From positions 96,885,978 to 96,949,977 of the forward strand of contig OW799234.1 of the NCBI GenBank assembly GCA_941918925.1: a stretch of 64,000 nucleotides of DNA, read 5' to 3'. Source of the DNA: Phyto melanocephala. Lineage: Eukaryota > Arthropoda > Insecta > Diptera > Rhinophoridae. Under the pieces are notes generated by a model that saw only the letters and a list, made by a program, of their open reading frames with translations, was not told the DNA's origin and made no database searches. How positions within the stretch are numbered: the first letter of the stretch is position 1; each line of letters begins with the position of its first letter. The position numbers were made by a program, and so were the translations under genes. This document shows positions 1 through 10,930 of the stretch, piece after piece.

Positions 1-15
1 AATTAAACCACCCAT
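1..15 (-). mobile_element. Terminus of a Tc1/mariner-derived element, running off the window
   Basis: The first 15 bases, followed by a TA at 16-17, are the exact reverse complement of 55376-55392. That is the left terminus (ATGGGTGGTTTAATT) and TA target site of the mariner deletion derivative at 55378-55980. The rest of the element lies outside the window. It sits at the same position inside family A as the 55-kb copy. Confidence 0.75.
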
Positions 16-930
16 TATAACTTTGGTATGCTAGTAAAATGTTTTCGTAAATTTAGTCTTTCAATGAAAATGGCCGTTAAAGTACGCGTGTCAATAAAGT
101 TTCTGCTAATAAACATAACTTAGATATTTCAATATAGTCCTTAAGTATTCCAAAATCTTTATTCATAGAGAATTTACATGAATTTAAGAGGAAGAAAGTG
201 AATTTAAGGTTAAATTTTAAGGGCCACAGGGTGATTTAAAATATACATTCTCTGCATTTTTCTAAAACGGGAAATTTATTAGTAAGATTTTGATTTTTAA
301 ACTTCTATAATATTTTGCTTTTAAAAGATTTTCAAACGAAATAAGTTTTGTATAATTTTAAAATTTGTTAGCCATTAGTACATGAAAATAAATTGTTTAT
401 AATGTTTAGAGATAATTTTTTTTTTACTTAGGTCAAAATTTTCCTAAATTCCCATTTTTAATAGAGCATAACTTCAGGAGAACATAAGCATAAGTTGTTA
501 GCATGCCATCTAGTAGTTGCTAGTAGAGTCATCTATCTTATCATCTTTATCTTATATTTAGCTACAGTACAATAAATGGCGCAGTGTATGATGAATAAAT
601 GCTAATATATATGTCTAATATATTTTTATAAAAATTTAAGGAAAAAAGTGTGCGTTTCACATCTATTTTCCGTTACAACGAAGACTTTGACCAAAAAGCC
701 ATGTTTGCAAAATTTCAGAATCGTACATATAGTTTTGTCAGTTTTATTACGTTTCAAATTTGAAATATACACTGTGCGGTATAAATTTTCGTACATTTTT
801 ATCTATAACTCTTTTCCTAATTCATAGATTTAAGCGATTTTCAGGGAAAAATATTCTTTTGACTCGATAAATATATATTCGAAGTTTCATGACTACGTTT
901 ATGCGTCTGGACACAATTCAAAAGTGTAAG

Positions 931-1400
931 TGGGCGTTAAAGTAGGCGAGTCAAAGTTGTTTTTGCTAATGAGTACAACTTAGGTGTTTCAATATAGTCC
1001 TTTATTATTCCAAAATCTTTATTAATAGAGAAATTATATGAATTTTAGGTAAAACGTTATATGGGAGGTGGGCGTAAAAGTGGGCGTGGCACCTTGATTT
1101 TTTGGCATAGTAATAAAATTGCCTAGGGGGATAGACGTAGCAAAATTTATCATCATACCTCTAATTTTAGCGGTCTTATGAGCTTCTAAATTTCATTAAC
1201 GGTAGATAACGTGAAAAGTGGGCGTTATAGTAGACGTGTCAAAGTTATTTTTGCGAATGAGTACAACTGAGGTGTTTCAATATAGGCCTTTATTATTCCA
1301 AAATCTTTATTAATAGAGAAATTATATGAATTTTAGTTAAAACGTTATATGGGAGGTGGGCGTAAAAGTGGGCGTGGCACATTGATTTGCCGTTACAAGG
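931..1400 (+). repeat. Internal tandem duplication of a 288-bp unit in family A
   Basis: The segment starting TGGGCGTTAAAGTAGGCG at 931 recurs, diverged, at 1219. ATGGGAGGTGGGCGTAAAAG at 1061 recurs at 1349. Both pairs are offset by 288 bp, so this is a tandem duplication with a partial second unit. The copy at 53815-56125 carries the same duplication in reverse, so it predates that split. Confidence 0.8.
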
Positions 1401-1960
1401 AAGCGTGTCACCAAAAAGCAAAGTGTGCAAAATTTCAGAGTCGTACATCCAATCTTGTTGCTTTTATGACGTTTTTGTTTTTAAATATACCGAAAAATAC
1501 ACTTTGCGGTATAAATTTTCGTACATTTTGATCGATAACTCCTCTCCTAATGCATAGATTTAGACAATTTTCGGGGAAAAATATTGTCTTTACCCAGGAA
1601 ATATATATTCGAAGTTTCATGAGTCTACGTTAAGGCGTTTGGACACAATTCCATTTTATTCGATGTTCAAAGGACACGGTTTTTTCGACCTACTCTTGCT
1701 TTTCGAGCTATAACTCTGTTCCTAATATTCCGATTTAGCCCATTTTCAATACCAAACAAACCTTGTCTATAAGTAAGATTCTGGCAAAATTTGAGCCCCC
1801 TAGCTTTTTCGGTGCTGACCTCTATCGTGCTTTCAACAGACGGACAGACGGACGGACATAGCTAGATCGTCATAAAATCAAACCCCGATTCAGAATATAT
1901 ATACTTTATGGGGTCTTAAATGGATATTTCGATGTGTTACAAACGGAATGACAAAATGAA

Positions 1961-1993
1961 TATACCCCCACCATTTTTTTGGTGGCGGGTATA
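1961..1993 (+). repeat. 3' terminal hairpin of family A copy 1
   Basis: TATACCCCCACC, then a T-rich loop, then GGTGGCGGGTATA. The arms pair almost perfectly and the element ends here. The same hairpin closes the reverse-strand copy at 53815-53847. Confidence 0.85.
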
Positions 1994-2009
1994 AAAATAT
2001 AAACAAAAA

Positions 2010-2715
2010 ATTCTCTTCGAAATGCAGTTACCTGATGAATAAATATGCCTTGGGAAGTAAAGAGTATCATACCTCCTCCATAAGTAGCAGGTGAAGGGCA
2101 TTTTTTATTTATATAGGATATTTGACAAACATTCAGACAGATGGATCTTTTAGAATCTCAAAGAAATATATACATTGAATATATCCAGCCATTGCCGGAC
2201 ATTCACATACTACATGCGCCGCTGTCTCAGCAGTCTCAAGGCACATTATCCATTCTCCACAACCTTAATCCTGTGCAGAGGATACTTAAAGTTGCCGTGA
2301 CCTGTGATCAAATTAGATATCCAGCTCAGGGTTCTCCGATTATATCCAAATACCCTGACTGCATTTCTCCTAAGGGGACTTTCGAGCACCATACGTGACT
2401 GTCTAAATATGGTCGTTTCTATCCACCTTCCCAGGTTCACAGATTCCACCCATTGTAGGACCTTTGTCCGCACCATCCCATCCCCAAGAGCAACTTTAGG
2501 TTCCGGTCCATAGAATGCCTTTTTTCGCAAGTTTGGCCTCCACCTCATTTCCATCTATGCAAACATGTCCCTTAACCCACATTATCGTTACCTCGTTCAC
2601 AGAGGCACACCCATTGAGTTTCAGAACACATTCGAGCACCAGTTTTGAGTCCACATCGGTACGCTGCACGCATTTAACCACAGACAGGTTATCAAGCACT
2701 ATATATTGTAACTTA
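2010..2715 (-). pseudogene. Non-LTR retrotransposon remnant: RNase H domain and C-terminus
   Basis: Minus-strand frames encode the distal part of a LINE polyprotein. The segment from 2699 to about 2520 resembles the end of an RNase H domain (VTIMWVKGHVCIDGNEVEAK, the H-x-G-x-x-G-N-E signature). It continues as GPEPKVALGDG and then TGHGNFKYPLHRIKVVENG, ending near 2180 with HVVCECPA, the cysteine/histidine tail typical of RNase H-bearing LINEs. The frame is broken by an indel in an A6 run near 2530, by a further frame change near 2240, and by stops. The reverse transcriptase and endonuclease are missing. The remnant abuts the 3' end of family A copy 1. RNase H-bearing clades include I, LOA and R1-like; I cannot choose among them. 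Confidence 0.75.
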
Positions 2716-3024
2716 AATGATCTGAGTATGCAGATATTATTAATTAATAATATAATACAATAAAATTATAACAATAAAGCAGGTTTACTGAACACAAAAT
2801 TTTGGTTTTTGTATAATTAAAAATTTCTTAAAAACGAACAACATATACTTGCACTACATATTGACATATAAGTCACTCTCATTTAATAAGTATTGCAGAG
2901 ATGGAATAATTTTCCACAAACTGTTTCACTATTTGAATAAGAAAATAATTTTAAACTAGATGACTTTCACCTCATATTGTTACTTTTTAGTGTCTTTTTG
3001 TATAGATATCGTTTGAAGGTTAGC

Positions 3025-3104
3025 TTTTAAATACTTCCAATTTCGACATGTTACAAATGGAATGATATTTTTTAGACACATATTTTTTGGCGCAATAGGT
3101 ATAA
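3025..3104 (+). repeat. Eroded 3' tail of a family A element
   Basis: TTTCGACATGTTACAAATGG followed by AATGATATTTTTTAG and GCGCAATAGGTATAA lines up with the family A tail (TTTCGATGTGTTACAAACGG, then AATGACAAAATG, then GGCGGGTATAA). The terminal hairpin is no longer intact. Confidence 0.55.
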
Positions 3105-6100
3105 GATGTTATGCTTTAAAATTATCCAAAAAAAAAATTAAAAAAAACTACTTGAACAAGAAGCATTTTGTGTGGCCCAACAAAGGAAAGTATAAATTTT
3201 ATTTATTTTGGTTAGACTGAAACTCTTAGAGGAGAGAAGAGGAAATTTGTTAGATGCACTTTATAATTAAATAAAAGTTTGTTTTTAGGTAAAACTACAA
3301 AAATATTATACAAGTAAAATGACAACCTTGAATCCCTCACGTTAAAAGTTTAATTTAACATGGTCTTATTTGTCTCCATTATGCTAAAATAACTAACGTA
3401 TTTAGGGATTATAAAAACAAACTTTGTGTAATTGTGTTTTATACAACTCATCTTAGATAAATTTCATTATTATCAATATATTTCGATCTTTAAATATTTT
3501 TATTAAAATCTCTGTTAAATCATAATTTTGCACGACATGTCAATTCAGCTCAAGATAATATTTATAAAATAAAGTATTATATTGTTGAAAAAAAAAGGAG
3601 AATCCTGTTTATCAGGAAATTGTTTATTTCTTTTTATTCAAAACAAGAGTTTTTCCTTAGTAGCACAAAAACTTTTTTCCTCTTGGTCCCTTAACAGCAA
3701 CTTTTAGTTCCGTTCGTAAGACAAAATCAAACAAACAAAAAAAAAAACAAGCTGAACTAAAAATGAAGAGAAAATAAAAACTAACAACACGTGCAACATT
3801 AAGTTGACTGCAAATGCAGTGACTTGAGCTGATGCTTGTTAGCATTAGAATTAACTAGGATATTGCATCACCTCAAGTCATAAGGAAGGAGATGCATTTA
3901 AAATGTTTATGTTTATTGCACAAACAAAAAAAAAAGTATATTTACACACTCCTTTCACTTTAGTAGGTGACTGTTGTAAACACTCTGCTTCTGCTACTGC
4001 AACAACATTAAGGCAATCGCAGGGAAAAGTATAAAAAAACATCTTTTTAATTTTCTTTCTATTTTTATAAACAGAAAACTTTTCTATTTAATTTTCATTT
4101 TACTCTAGAAAGTTATTAAGTATCAAGACTTTTTTTATTTCTTTCTTGAATAACATACCGCTAAGGCAGGAAAAACGTGAGAAGAAGAACTGTGAAATAA
4201 ATAGAAACGAACCACCCAAGTTGTTTGTTGTTACAAATGCTATGCGTTTATGTTGCATATCGTTACTTTCGCTCGTAAAGGAGCTAAGTGCCAGGCAATA
4301 GAGTAGACAAAATGAATCGTTTGCTAATATTTGATTTTTAGTTGTTGTTTTGCAATGTCATTTTTAAAATGGTCTACATTTTCAAAAATAAAAAATTTTC
4401 CCTGTCCTATAGAATTTAATAAATTGAATTCGGCCCCTTTACATGGGAAGGTAACGATATATGTATGTTTGTGTGTAAGTTTTCATAAAATAAAGATGTT
4501 TATTGCACGCACTCAGGAGTGTTGCAAATATTTTTGATTTGTTGCCACCATAAAATGGTGTATGATTTTAAATTTTCTCCCTTTTTTTTGTTTCTTCAAA
4601 TTTCTGTATCACATGTTGTATTTTGTCAATTATGCCAAGAGTGTGTCTTAATTTAAAAAGTAATTGAATGAAAAGGGAACACAAATTATGTTACATTTCA
4701 TTTAATTTTTATATTAGCAGGAAATTTATGTTGTCAGCATATACTTATTACAAGTGCTTGTATTTGAATAATTGGTGAATTCACAGGGTATCGTATCGAT
4801 CGCAAAGACATATTATCAATATTGTCCAACATTTTAAAATGGTCCAAAAACTCTTTCAATTGTCTTAAAATTTTAAAAAAAGCATGACAATATGACATGA
4901 TAGCATTTCTTTGAATTATCTAAATATAAATGTAGTTGCCGATTAGCTTGTAACTACATAACAAGTTGGGGAACAAAAAGAATTTATCAAGTAATTTCAA
5001 CGAAGAACAAATAAAATACACCATAAATGCGACACATGCAATACATATGCGTATTTCAATCTACTGGTGTCAAAAAATTTCCTTTGTAACGTTTTAATCT
5101 CGCTTATTGTTGCAATAAAATACTTGTTGGCTCTTTAAAATTTAAATTGGGTCTCTATGTTAAGTATTTAATAAAACTAAAATAGAAGCCACCACACCCA
5201 GAAAACAGAATGTGTTATTCTTTGCCAATTGAATGGTTCAGTCCCTGCAATCGAACATTTCATTAGTGATTATAAAATTTTTATTGCAAGAATCATAATT
5301 TATTAGTGCTGCCTACATATCTATATTCCGAAACATAGTTCTGTAGATATAACTGTAAAATTCTACTATCACAACTAAACTATGCGATTGGCAACAATTG
5401 CGGTATTCACAACAGACTCTGTTTTCTCTGTGCACAGCTAATGATAAAGTCTGTAACTGTTTAATTACAGATTTCAGGCCTTGCCTTGGCATTACCAAAT
5501 GAAGGTAATTAGAGAATAACAATTTATATTTGTTTATGGTCCTTCGAACTGTATCTTAGTTCTGCAATTACTGTGCTGCTTAACCATCTAATACACACAT
5601 TGTTTTTTTACATCTGACTTGGTAAATATTTATTCATATGAACAGCCGCTAACTGTCGTTCAGCGGCAGGGATTTCTGCCAACAGTTGCTGTCAGGTAGC
5701 TTGTCAAAACTAAATAAAGCAGGCTCTAATTGAAATATTGTCAGATGACTTATCACTTGTATTTTACAGAATTAATGCTTTAGTGCTAACATACGACATG
5801 TATGCATGTATTTAGCGGTGGTAAATTTTACAAGCCAGATGTAAAAAACATGCTGTGTATTAGATGCTTTAGTAAGCTTCTTTAAATCGCACCACGGCAA
5901 TATAGGGGTAAAAACGTCAAAAAATAACATGCTTAATGCTTTAGGGGACTGCTAAAGAGATATAGACTTGGTTAATCGCTTACAACTTATCACTTTTGAT
6001 ACGGTAACGTCACACAATTCTTTATATAATAAAAAATCTTGATTCATGATTAAAAGTTGACAAAGGCATTTTGTTTTTATTGGATAATGTTTCATAAATA

Positions 6101-6184
6101 ACGCGTTTAAACAATGCTAAAGATGAATAAAAATGGTTATGCCATTTATCTTTATTTTTTCCGATGCCTAATTTGATTTTAAGG
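3105..6184. other. AT-rich stretch without a recognisable gene
   Basis: The stretch contains many homopolymer A and T runs. Short open frames (for example 3657-3845, 4331-4537, 5313-5522) are composed of low-complexity residues and show no domain or splice context. I see nothing I can name. Confidence 0.6.
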
Positions 6185-6345
6185 TAAGCTGTACTCTACT
6201 AGTCAAGTCCTTTCATTTACTACCCATATTTCTAGGGGGGCGAAGAAAAAAACTATTCGCCATTCTGTTCTGGATGTCTTCTCGAATTTTACACTTTTTC
6301 ATAGTCAAAATATAATCTAGATAAACTTTATCCATCGTTCACTGT
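6185..6345 (+). repeat. Fragment of family B, long type
   Basis: The phrases TGTACTCTACTAGTCAAG, a TACCCATATT block and CGCCATTCTGTTCTGGATG match the internal unit seen at 31430-31540 and 33430-33560 (CTGGTCAAGCCC, TACCCATATTG, GCCATTTTGTTTTAGAAGCC). Both ends are missing. Confidence 0.5.
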
Positions 6346-7633
6346 TCGACGTTCGATACAAAATAAATTCTGTTTTATGGCCTCACAACTCTAGTTTTCT
6401 ATACCAAAATAAAAAATATTTTGAATTAAGTGGTTAAACAAATAAAATCGTTTAAAAATATCTTTTTTCCCATCGCCAAAACAAGCCTCTGTCAGTAGTG
6501 CTAATTTTCTTTAAGCCCTTTTCAAGCAGAAATCGTATAAATGTTTTTGTTTGATGTCCTTAGCACAATTTTAATAACATTGATATTTGAGTGACACCGC
6601 TTACTTTATTTATGTTGTGCTGCCATATCCTGTCAAAATACCTATTCAAAGTGTCATTTATTCCTTGCTTAATTTTAATCCATTTACGCTATTGCATTTA
6701 CTCTGAGGAAATTCCGGAATTAAAAGGATATTAAATGCAAATTAAATGCCAAGAAAATTTATATAATCTTAATCCTCCACAACATATGCAAGCACGTGCC
6801 TGCATGAAAGGAAAAAGAGATGTATGTATTTAAGTGGAACTAATTTTAAAGTGCAGAAATTGAAAGTTGATTTTAGAGCACATACATAAAGAATTGTGTT
6901 ACGTTTTCATTAAACCGGTCGGCATTTTCATGTCTTTTCATATAACACATTTTCTGTTTTACTTTATTTAAGGTTTCTGCTAGATTTTCATTTTAAAGGT
7001 TCTTAAGTGTTGCATTGTAGCTAAAGCAAGCGTATGTTGCATTATTCTCCTTATACTCCTTTTGCTGCTAGTTCTCGATATCCTTGTTTGAGTTCGAGTG
7101 CAAACAGTAAAACTTTTTTTTTATTGCAAAAAAGTTTATAACTTGGTTTCCTCGTAGTTTTCTAACAAATTGATGTATTGAAAGCATTAGCAGGAAGTTG
7201 GTAATTGCTTCTTGGCTGTTTTCGTTGCTAGCAACCGCCAGCCAATTGTTATATGGCTGGTTGTTGCTATTTGCTCTTTCTGCTGTTGTTGTTGTTGTTA
7301 CTGATGATGACTTGCCTGCAGTGTTTACTATTTTATATACTTATTTGTTTTTTCAAATATTTTTTACCACACAATGTTGCAAGTTGCTGTCTTTATTAAG
7401 CTTAAATGTGTTTGCACTATTTATGGTTAAGCAAATAACAACAATAACAACAACCACACAACAGAAACATCATATGGTTGCCTCAATAAGATTAGGGGGA
7501 GAGAAAACTAATTATAACAAAACAGTAGTGGTATTTCTTAAGTGCTTCATAATTAAAAAAATAAAAAATGGAAAAACACATTTGTGCTCAATTGCTAAAT
7601 GATAATAGATTTAAAAGGATATTGGTTCAATAA
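6346..7633. other. AT-rich stretch without a recognisable gene
   Basis: No domain-bearing frame is present. A 134-codon frame at 7198-7602 runs through a GTT-rich microsatellite (about 7281-7300) and AC/AAC-rich sequence. Its predicted residues are low complexity, so I do not call it a gene. Confidence 0.55.
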
Positions 7634-8395
7634 AACAAGTAAGAGTTCTATCTTTGGCCGTGCCGAATCTTATATACCCTTCACAACGTGTAGTCATGCA
7701 ATCACAATTGTTTGTATCACCATTCATCCCATATGAAATACGTACATACATATAAAAAACATACATATATAAAAACAACCCATTGTAAAATTATAAATTC
7801 ACGTATGTATGTTAAAAAAAATAAAAAAAAAAAATTTAAAAAATATTAAAAAACAATATAAAAAAAATTAAAAAAAAAATAATTAAAATATAAATAATAA
7901 ATATAAAACAGAAAAAAAAATCATAAAAGTATAAATTAATATATAAAACAAAGAATAAAAAAAAATTAAAAAAAAAAATTGTTTTGCTCAGCTGGGATTC
8001 GATGCCACGTTTACTCTAGCCAGTATACACATTTGTATGTATGTTTGTTGTTGTTGTAATGTTGTTTTTGTGAAAAACAATCGAGGTGGTCGTGGGTTTC
8101 TGCTCATATCTCAGTTGTTTATGTACCGATGTTTCTGATATTCAATACCGATCTACTCCCGAATATTTCTGACATTTTAATACCTCACCCGGGCCCAAGT
8201 GATGTCGGGAGGCCTCAAAAATTTTATTTCAACATACACAAGGACAGACGGTCAGACTGATAGAGCTTAATCGATTTCTCTATTCATAAGCTTTTAGAAA
8301 ATATATACTTTATGGGATCGGAAATGAAAATTGTAGAAATTTCACACGGAATGGCAAAGCTATATTTACACTTTTTCACTGTGTGAAGGGTATAA
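7634..8395 (+). mobile_element. Family B noncoding repeat, short type, copy 1
   Basis: It starts AACAAGTAAGAG, passes GCCGTGCCGAATCTTATATA then CCCTTCAC, and ends in a hairpin (TTTTTCACTGTGTGAAGGGTATA region, 8370-8395). Between the ends lie an A/T-only stretch (about 7813-7980), a conserved block around GGGATTCGATGCC (7985-8032), and the common segment with ACAGACGG and ACTTTATGGG. It is highly similar to 22943-23649 and 43130-43858. The copy has no TTCGGCC in its first hairpin (CTTTGGCC), so it is somewhat eroded. Confidence 0.85.
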
Positions 8396-8639
8396 ATATA
8401 TGCAATTAGAAAAACTTTCTGTGCTCCCAGGAACACACAAAAATTTATATTAATAGAAAACCAGTCATATTATTTAACTAAGACAAATTTCGTTTATAAC
8501 GTTTTCTCTTCTATGAAAAAATTAATGCCCTTTTTCTGCCCTTGCTTTCTTAAATGGCTTGTGATAATTCTTGGTGCTATAATCGGCATTCAAAATCAGG
8601 AACATAGGTATAATTACCTTATCATAGCTTAGTTTAGAT

Positions 8640-9300
8640 TTAATATTATACGCTATTTTGCTTTATTGTTGGCATCAATCATTTATTTGCACTTTTACAT
8701 ATAAAATTTGCCAAGCCATTTTATTTGGCAACAATATTGTGTGGGCTGAAGCGGACATATCCCAAATTACTACATTTTACCACATATCCGCTATTTTATT
8801 TAGAAAACCATCTTAGATTTTAACTTTTCAAAGTTTACTGTATTCTTCTGCTGATCAAGTTTTTTTATTTTATACCAATGTTGAGGGTGTTGCAGGGGAC
8901 ACACTTTTAATATATAAATTTATTGTACGCCATTTTATACTGGCGGCTATCACGGATATTAATATCCTTTATTATATTTTGCTAGTCATGAGCTATCATT
9001 CCTCCATATTGTCCAGAAACTGAAAATATTGATTTTCATTTGTAAATTTTATGTAAAAATGTAAAGCAGTTGTAATTGGTTGCCTATATGTCATTTAGTT
9101 TAAAATCGATTTTCAGTTATCCTCTACAATAGTTTTCAAAACTGCTGTGTCTTTGGCGTCTCCAGAGATTAATTAGGAACTCTAGTAATTTGATATATTG
9201 AACAAAATATACATTTATCAGAACTTTTTTTTGCCATAACTTTGCCGATTAAAGACCGATTTATCCAAATTTTTGCAACTAGCCCTTGCCCTAGACACAT
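8640..9300 (+). repeat. Degenerate family B element, long type
   Basis: The phrases CGCCATTTTATACTGGCGG, CAGTTGTAATTGGTTGCC and CCATAACTTTGCCGATTAAAG recur in the long-type copies at 16755, 20370 and 21365. Ends are not clear, so the limits are approximate. Confidence 0.45.
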
Positions 9301-9574
9301 ATCATATTTAAGAATAGTAACAAACGTGACTATTAGTTTTTCTAGTGCTGAAAAATGTTATTGTTTGTGTTAAAAATAGGTCAGTTTGTTTACTCTTCCA
9401 GTAAAGTCCAGTAACTAAGTTAGAGTTATTTATAAAAAACGACTCCACACAAAATATTTGTAGCAAAAAGTAGGCGAACGAAAAATTTAGAAAAAAAAAT
9501 TGTAAGTTAATCAAAGCACCTATTCGATTCAAATACGTTGTGTTGCAATATATGGATACATATGATTATTCAAT

Positions 9575-10372
9575 GTACTTTTTTGGGACTCGATACTTTA
9601 CTTTTTTATAAACACGTAATTCTGTTTTTACACGGTTTTGACTTAACACGGTTTGAAAAGAAACAAATAAAAAAAATTTTTTACACGATTTTATTCCATT
9701 TAGCACGATTCAAAATCTTGTGGGCTTAAATTTTTTTGGTTATGTTTAATTTTTACGAAATGTGTTCATATCACCAATTTAGGGGAATTCCCTTTTTGTG
9801 TATACAAGCAAATTTTCTGGTCAGAGCTAATGTAAATATCACAAATCTAGGAGAGTTCTCTTTTAGTGCATACAATAAAATATATTTGTGACAGCCACTA
9901 GAATGTGCTAATATTTTCTGCACTATCCATGCAATCAGACGTTTTTGCTGAAGGAATTTTTTATAGGCAAACTTGATTTTCCAACGTTACATTAAGTTTA
10001 ATTTTAACGAATTAAGATAAAAGGCAAGCCAAAAAATATTTTATATTCATTCAGTTATTTATGTTTTTTCTTAATTTTGTTAAATATTTTTTGTATCCCT
10101 CAAAGAAAATGTCGAAAACTACAGAAACAAAACTAAGACGTAAAGCCATTACTTTGGAAACCAAAATTGAAATTTTAGATCGCCATCGAAACGAAGAACG
10201 CTCAACATTTCTTGGAAAAATGTTTGGTTTAAACGAAGCCACGGTAAAACTATAAAAAAAAAATAAATTTGAATTAGACAATCGGTGATTTCTGGAACAA
10301 AACTATCTGTTAGATCTTCATCATACACTTAAGATGCTACTAAAGAAAAAATTGAAAAAGCACACACAATAA
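9575..10372 (+). mobile_element. pogo/Tigger transposon remnant, ends unclear
   Basis: The remnant of a Tigger-like transposase (10109-10372) is preceded by repeated TTTTTACACGG and TAACACGG motifs (9580-9710). These resemble the subterminal CGCATAAA repeats of the Tigger derivative at 37461-38270. Upstream of the gene a ~70-bp unit is duplicated (ATCACCAATTTAGGGGAATT near 9770 and ATCACAAATCTAGGAGAGTT near 9838), and a related sequence lies at the equivalent place in the 38-kb copy. The left terminus is estimated. Confidence 0.55.
10109..10372 (+). pseudogene. Tigger-like transposase N-terminus (CENP-B-type helix-turn-helix), broken
   Basis: From the ATG at 10109 the frame reads a basic start and then RRKAITLETKIEILDRH and FGLNEATVK, the classic first DNA-binding helix-turn-helix of pogo/Tigger transposases. 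After a run of A (about 10253-10262) the frame shifts and continues as SVISGTKLSVRSSSYT, a stop, then DATKEKIEKAHT, which is the linker toward the second helix-turn-helix in this family. No DDE catalytic domain follows. The host role would have been binding of the element's own ends for cut-and-paste transposition. A near relative with the same helix lies on the minus strand at 37573-37791. Confidence 0.75.
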
Positions 10373-10642
10373 AATTGAATAACCTTTTCTTTTTGTTAAC
10401 AACATAGCTGTTTTACATAATTGTTTTTAGTTCCTGAACTTGTCATTAACTTTTTTACATTACTTCTAAGCTTAGAGTGCATATCTTTTTTTCTTTAATA
10501 ACTATGCTTGTGTAAAAACACATTATATATGCATGTGATTTAATAAAATAAACCTGAATATTTAGTTGTTTTTAAAAAATCCTTGTATTTCACTAATTTC
10601 AATAGGTCTTGGAGATAAAAAACCGATCACCTACTTTGCATA

Positions 10643-10698
10643 CAGTCATAGTCTTTTTTTACACGGGTTTTCCTGGAACCAATTACCGTGTAAAAAAA
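10643..10698 (+). repeat. Tigger-like terminal hairpin
   Basis: After a TA at 10641-10642 comes CAGTCATAGTCTTTTTTTAC, then a short loop with GGAACC, then CCGTGTAAAAAAA, forming a hairpin. It is closely similar in layout to the left end of the Tigger derivative at 37461 (CACTCAGGTCTTTTTTGATG). Its orientation is that of an element running to the right, opposite to what the transposase remnant at 10109 would need, so it may be a second element or a rearranged end. Confidence 0.5.
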
Positions 10699-10729
10699 TT
10701 GTATTCAAATATTATAATCTATTCTATCT

Positions 10730-10930
10730 ATTTATATATAAAGAAGTGTACACTTTGATGTCACCACCAACTGCGAAAACGGGTAGACCGATTTCAAACA
10801 ATTTCAGGGTATGGTTGGGGACGTTCTGTAAATGATTTCTGTAAAGTTTGCACGAAATCGGCCAAGTGGTTCCAGAGTTATGGGATTTAGAACTTACTAT
10901 TTACTCCATACAAATATCAACAAAATGCCC
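10730..10930 (+). repeat. Possible dispersed repeat with the ACCGATTT motif
   Basis: ATCTATTTATATATAAAG followed by AACGGGTAGACCGATTTC and GAGTTATGGG resembles a kind of sequence common in insect genomes, where a TATATATAAA start precedes a 'gaccgattt' block. I do not recall the parent element. It occurs once in this window. Confidence 0.3.

Larger units (their letters stand above)
16..1993 (+). mobile_element. Family A noncoding repeat, copy 1
   Basis: This is a nearly 2-kb noncoding repeat that matches the reverse complement of 53815-55377 along most of its length, and also 58135-60457 in part. It contains the family's recurring phrases: GTGGGCGTAAAAGTGGGCGT, a stretch around GACAGACGGACGGACATAGC, and CCCCATAAAGTATATA read on the opposite strand. 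It ends in a GC-rich hairpin. Relative to the 54-kb copy it carries about 430 bp extra (roughly 165-590). I see no coding potential. The short frames inside it, such as 1349-1531, recur only because the repeat recurs. Its 5' part lies beyond the window. Confidence 0.85.

Noticed and set aside
1349..1531. 60-codon frame that recurs almost unchanged at 54284-54466
   Set aside because: The recurrence reflects the two copies of family A. The frame has no start context, domain or extension in other copies, and the equivalent place at 59380-59550 is interrupted.
7198..7602. 134-codon frame, one of the longest in the window
   Set aside because: It crosses GTT- and AAC-rich simple sequence, gives low-complexity residues, and has no domain, splice or conservation evidence within the window.
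10730..10930. Part of an RTE- or Helitron-type element
   Set aside because: The ACCGATTT block is suggestive of a widespread insect repeat, but I cannot name the element from this fragment, so I only listed it as a possible repeat.
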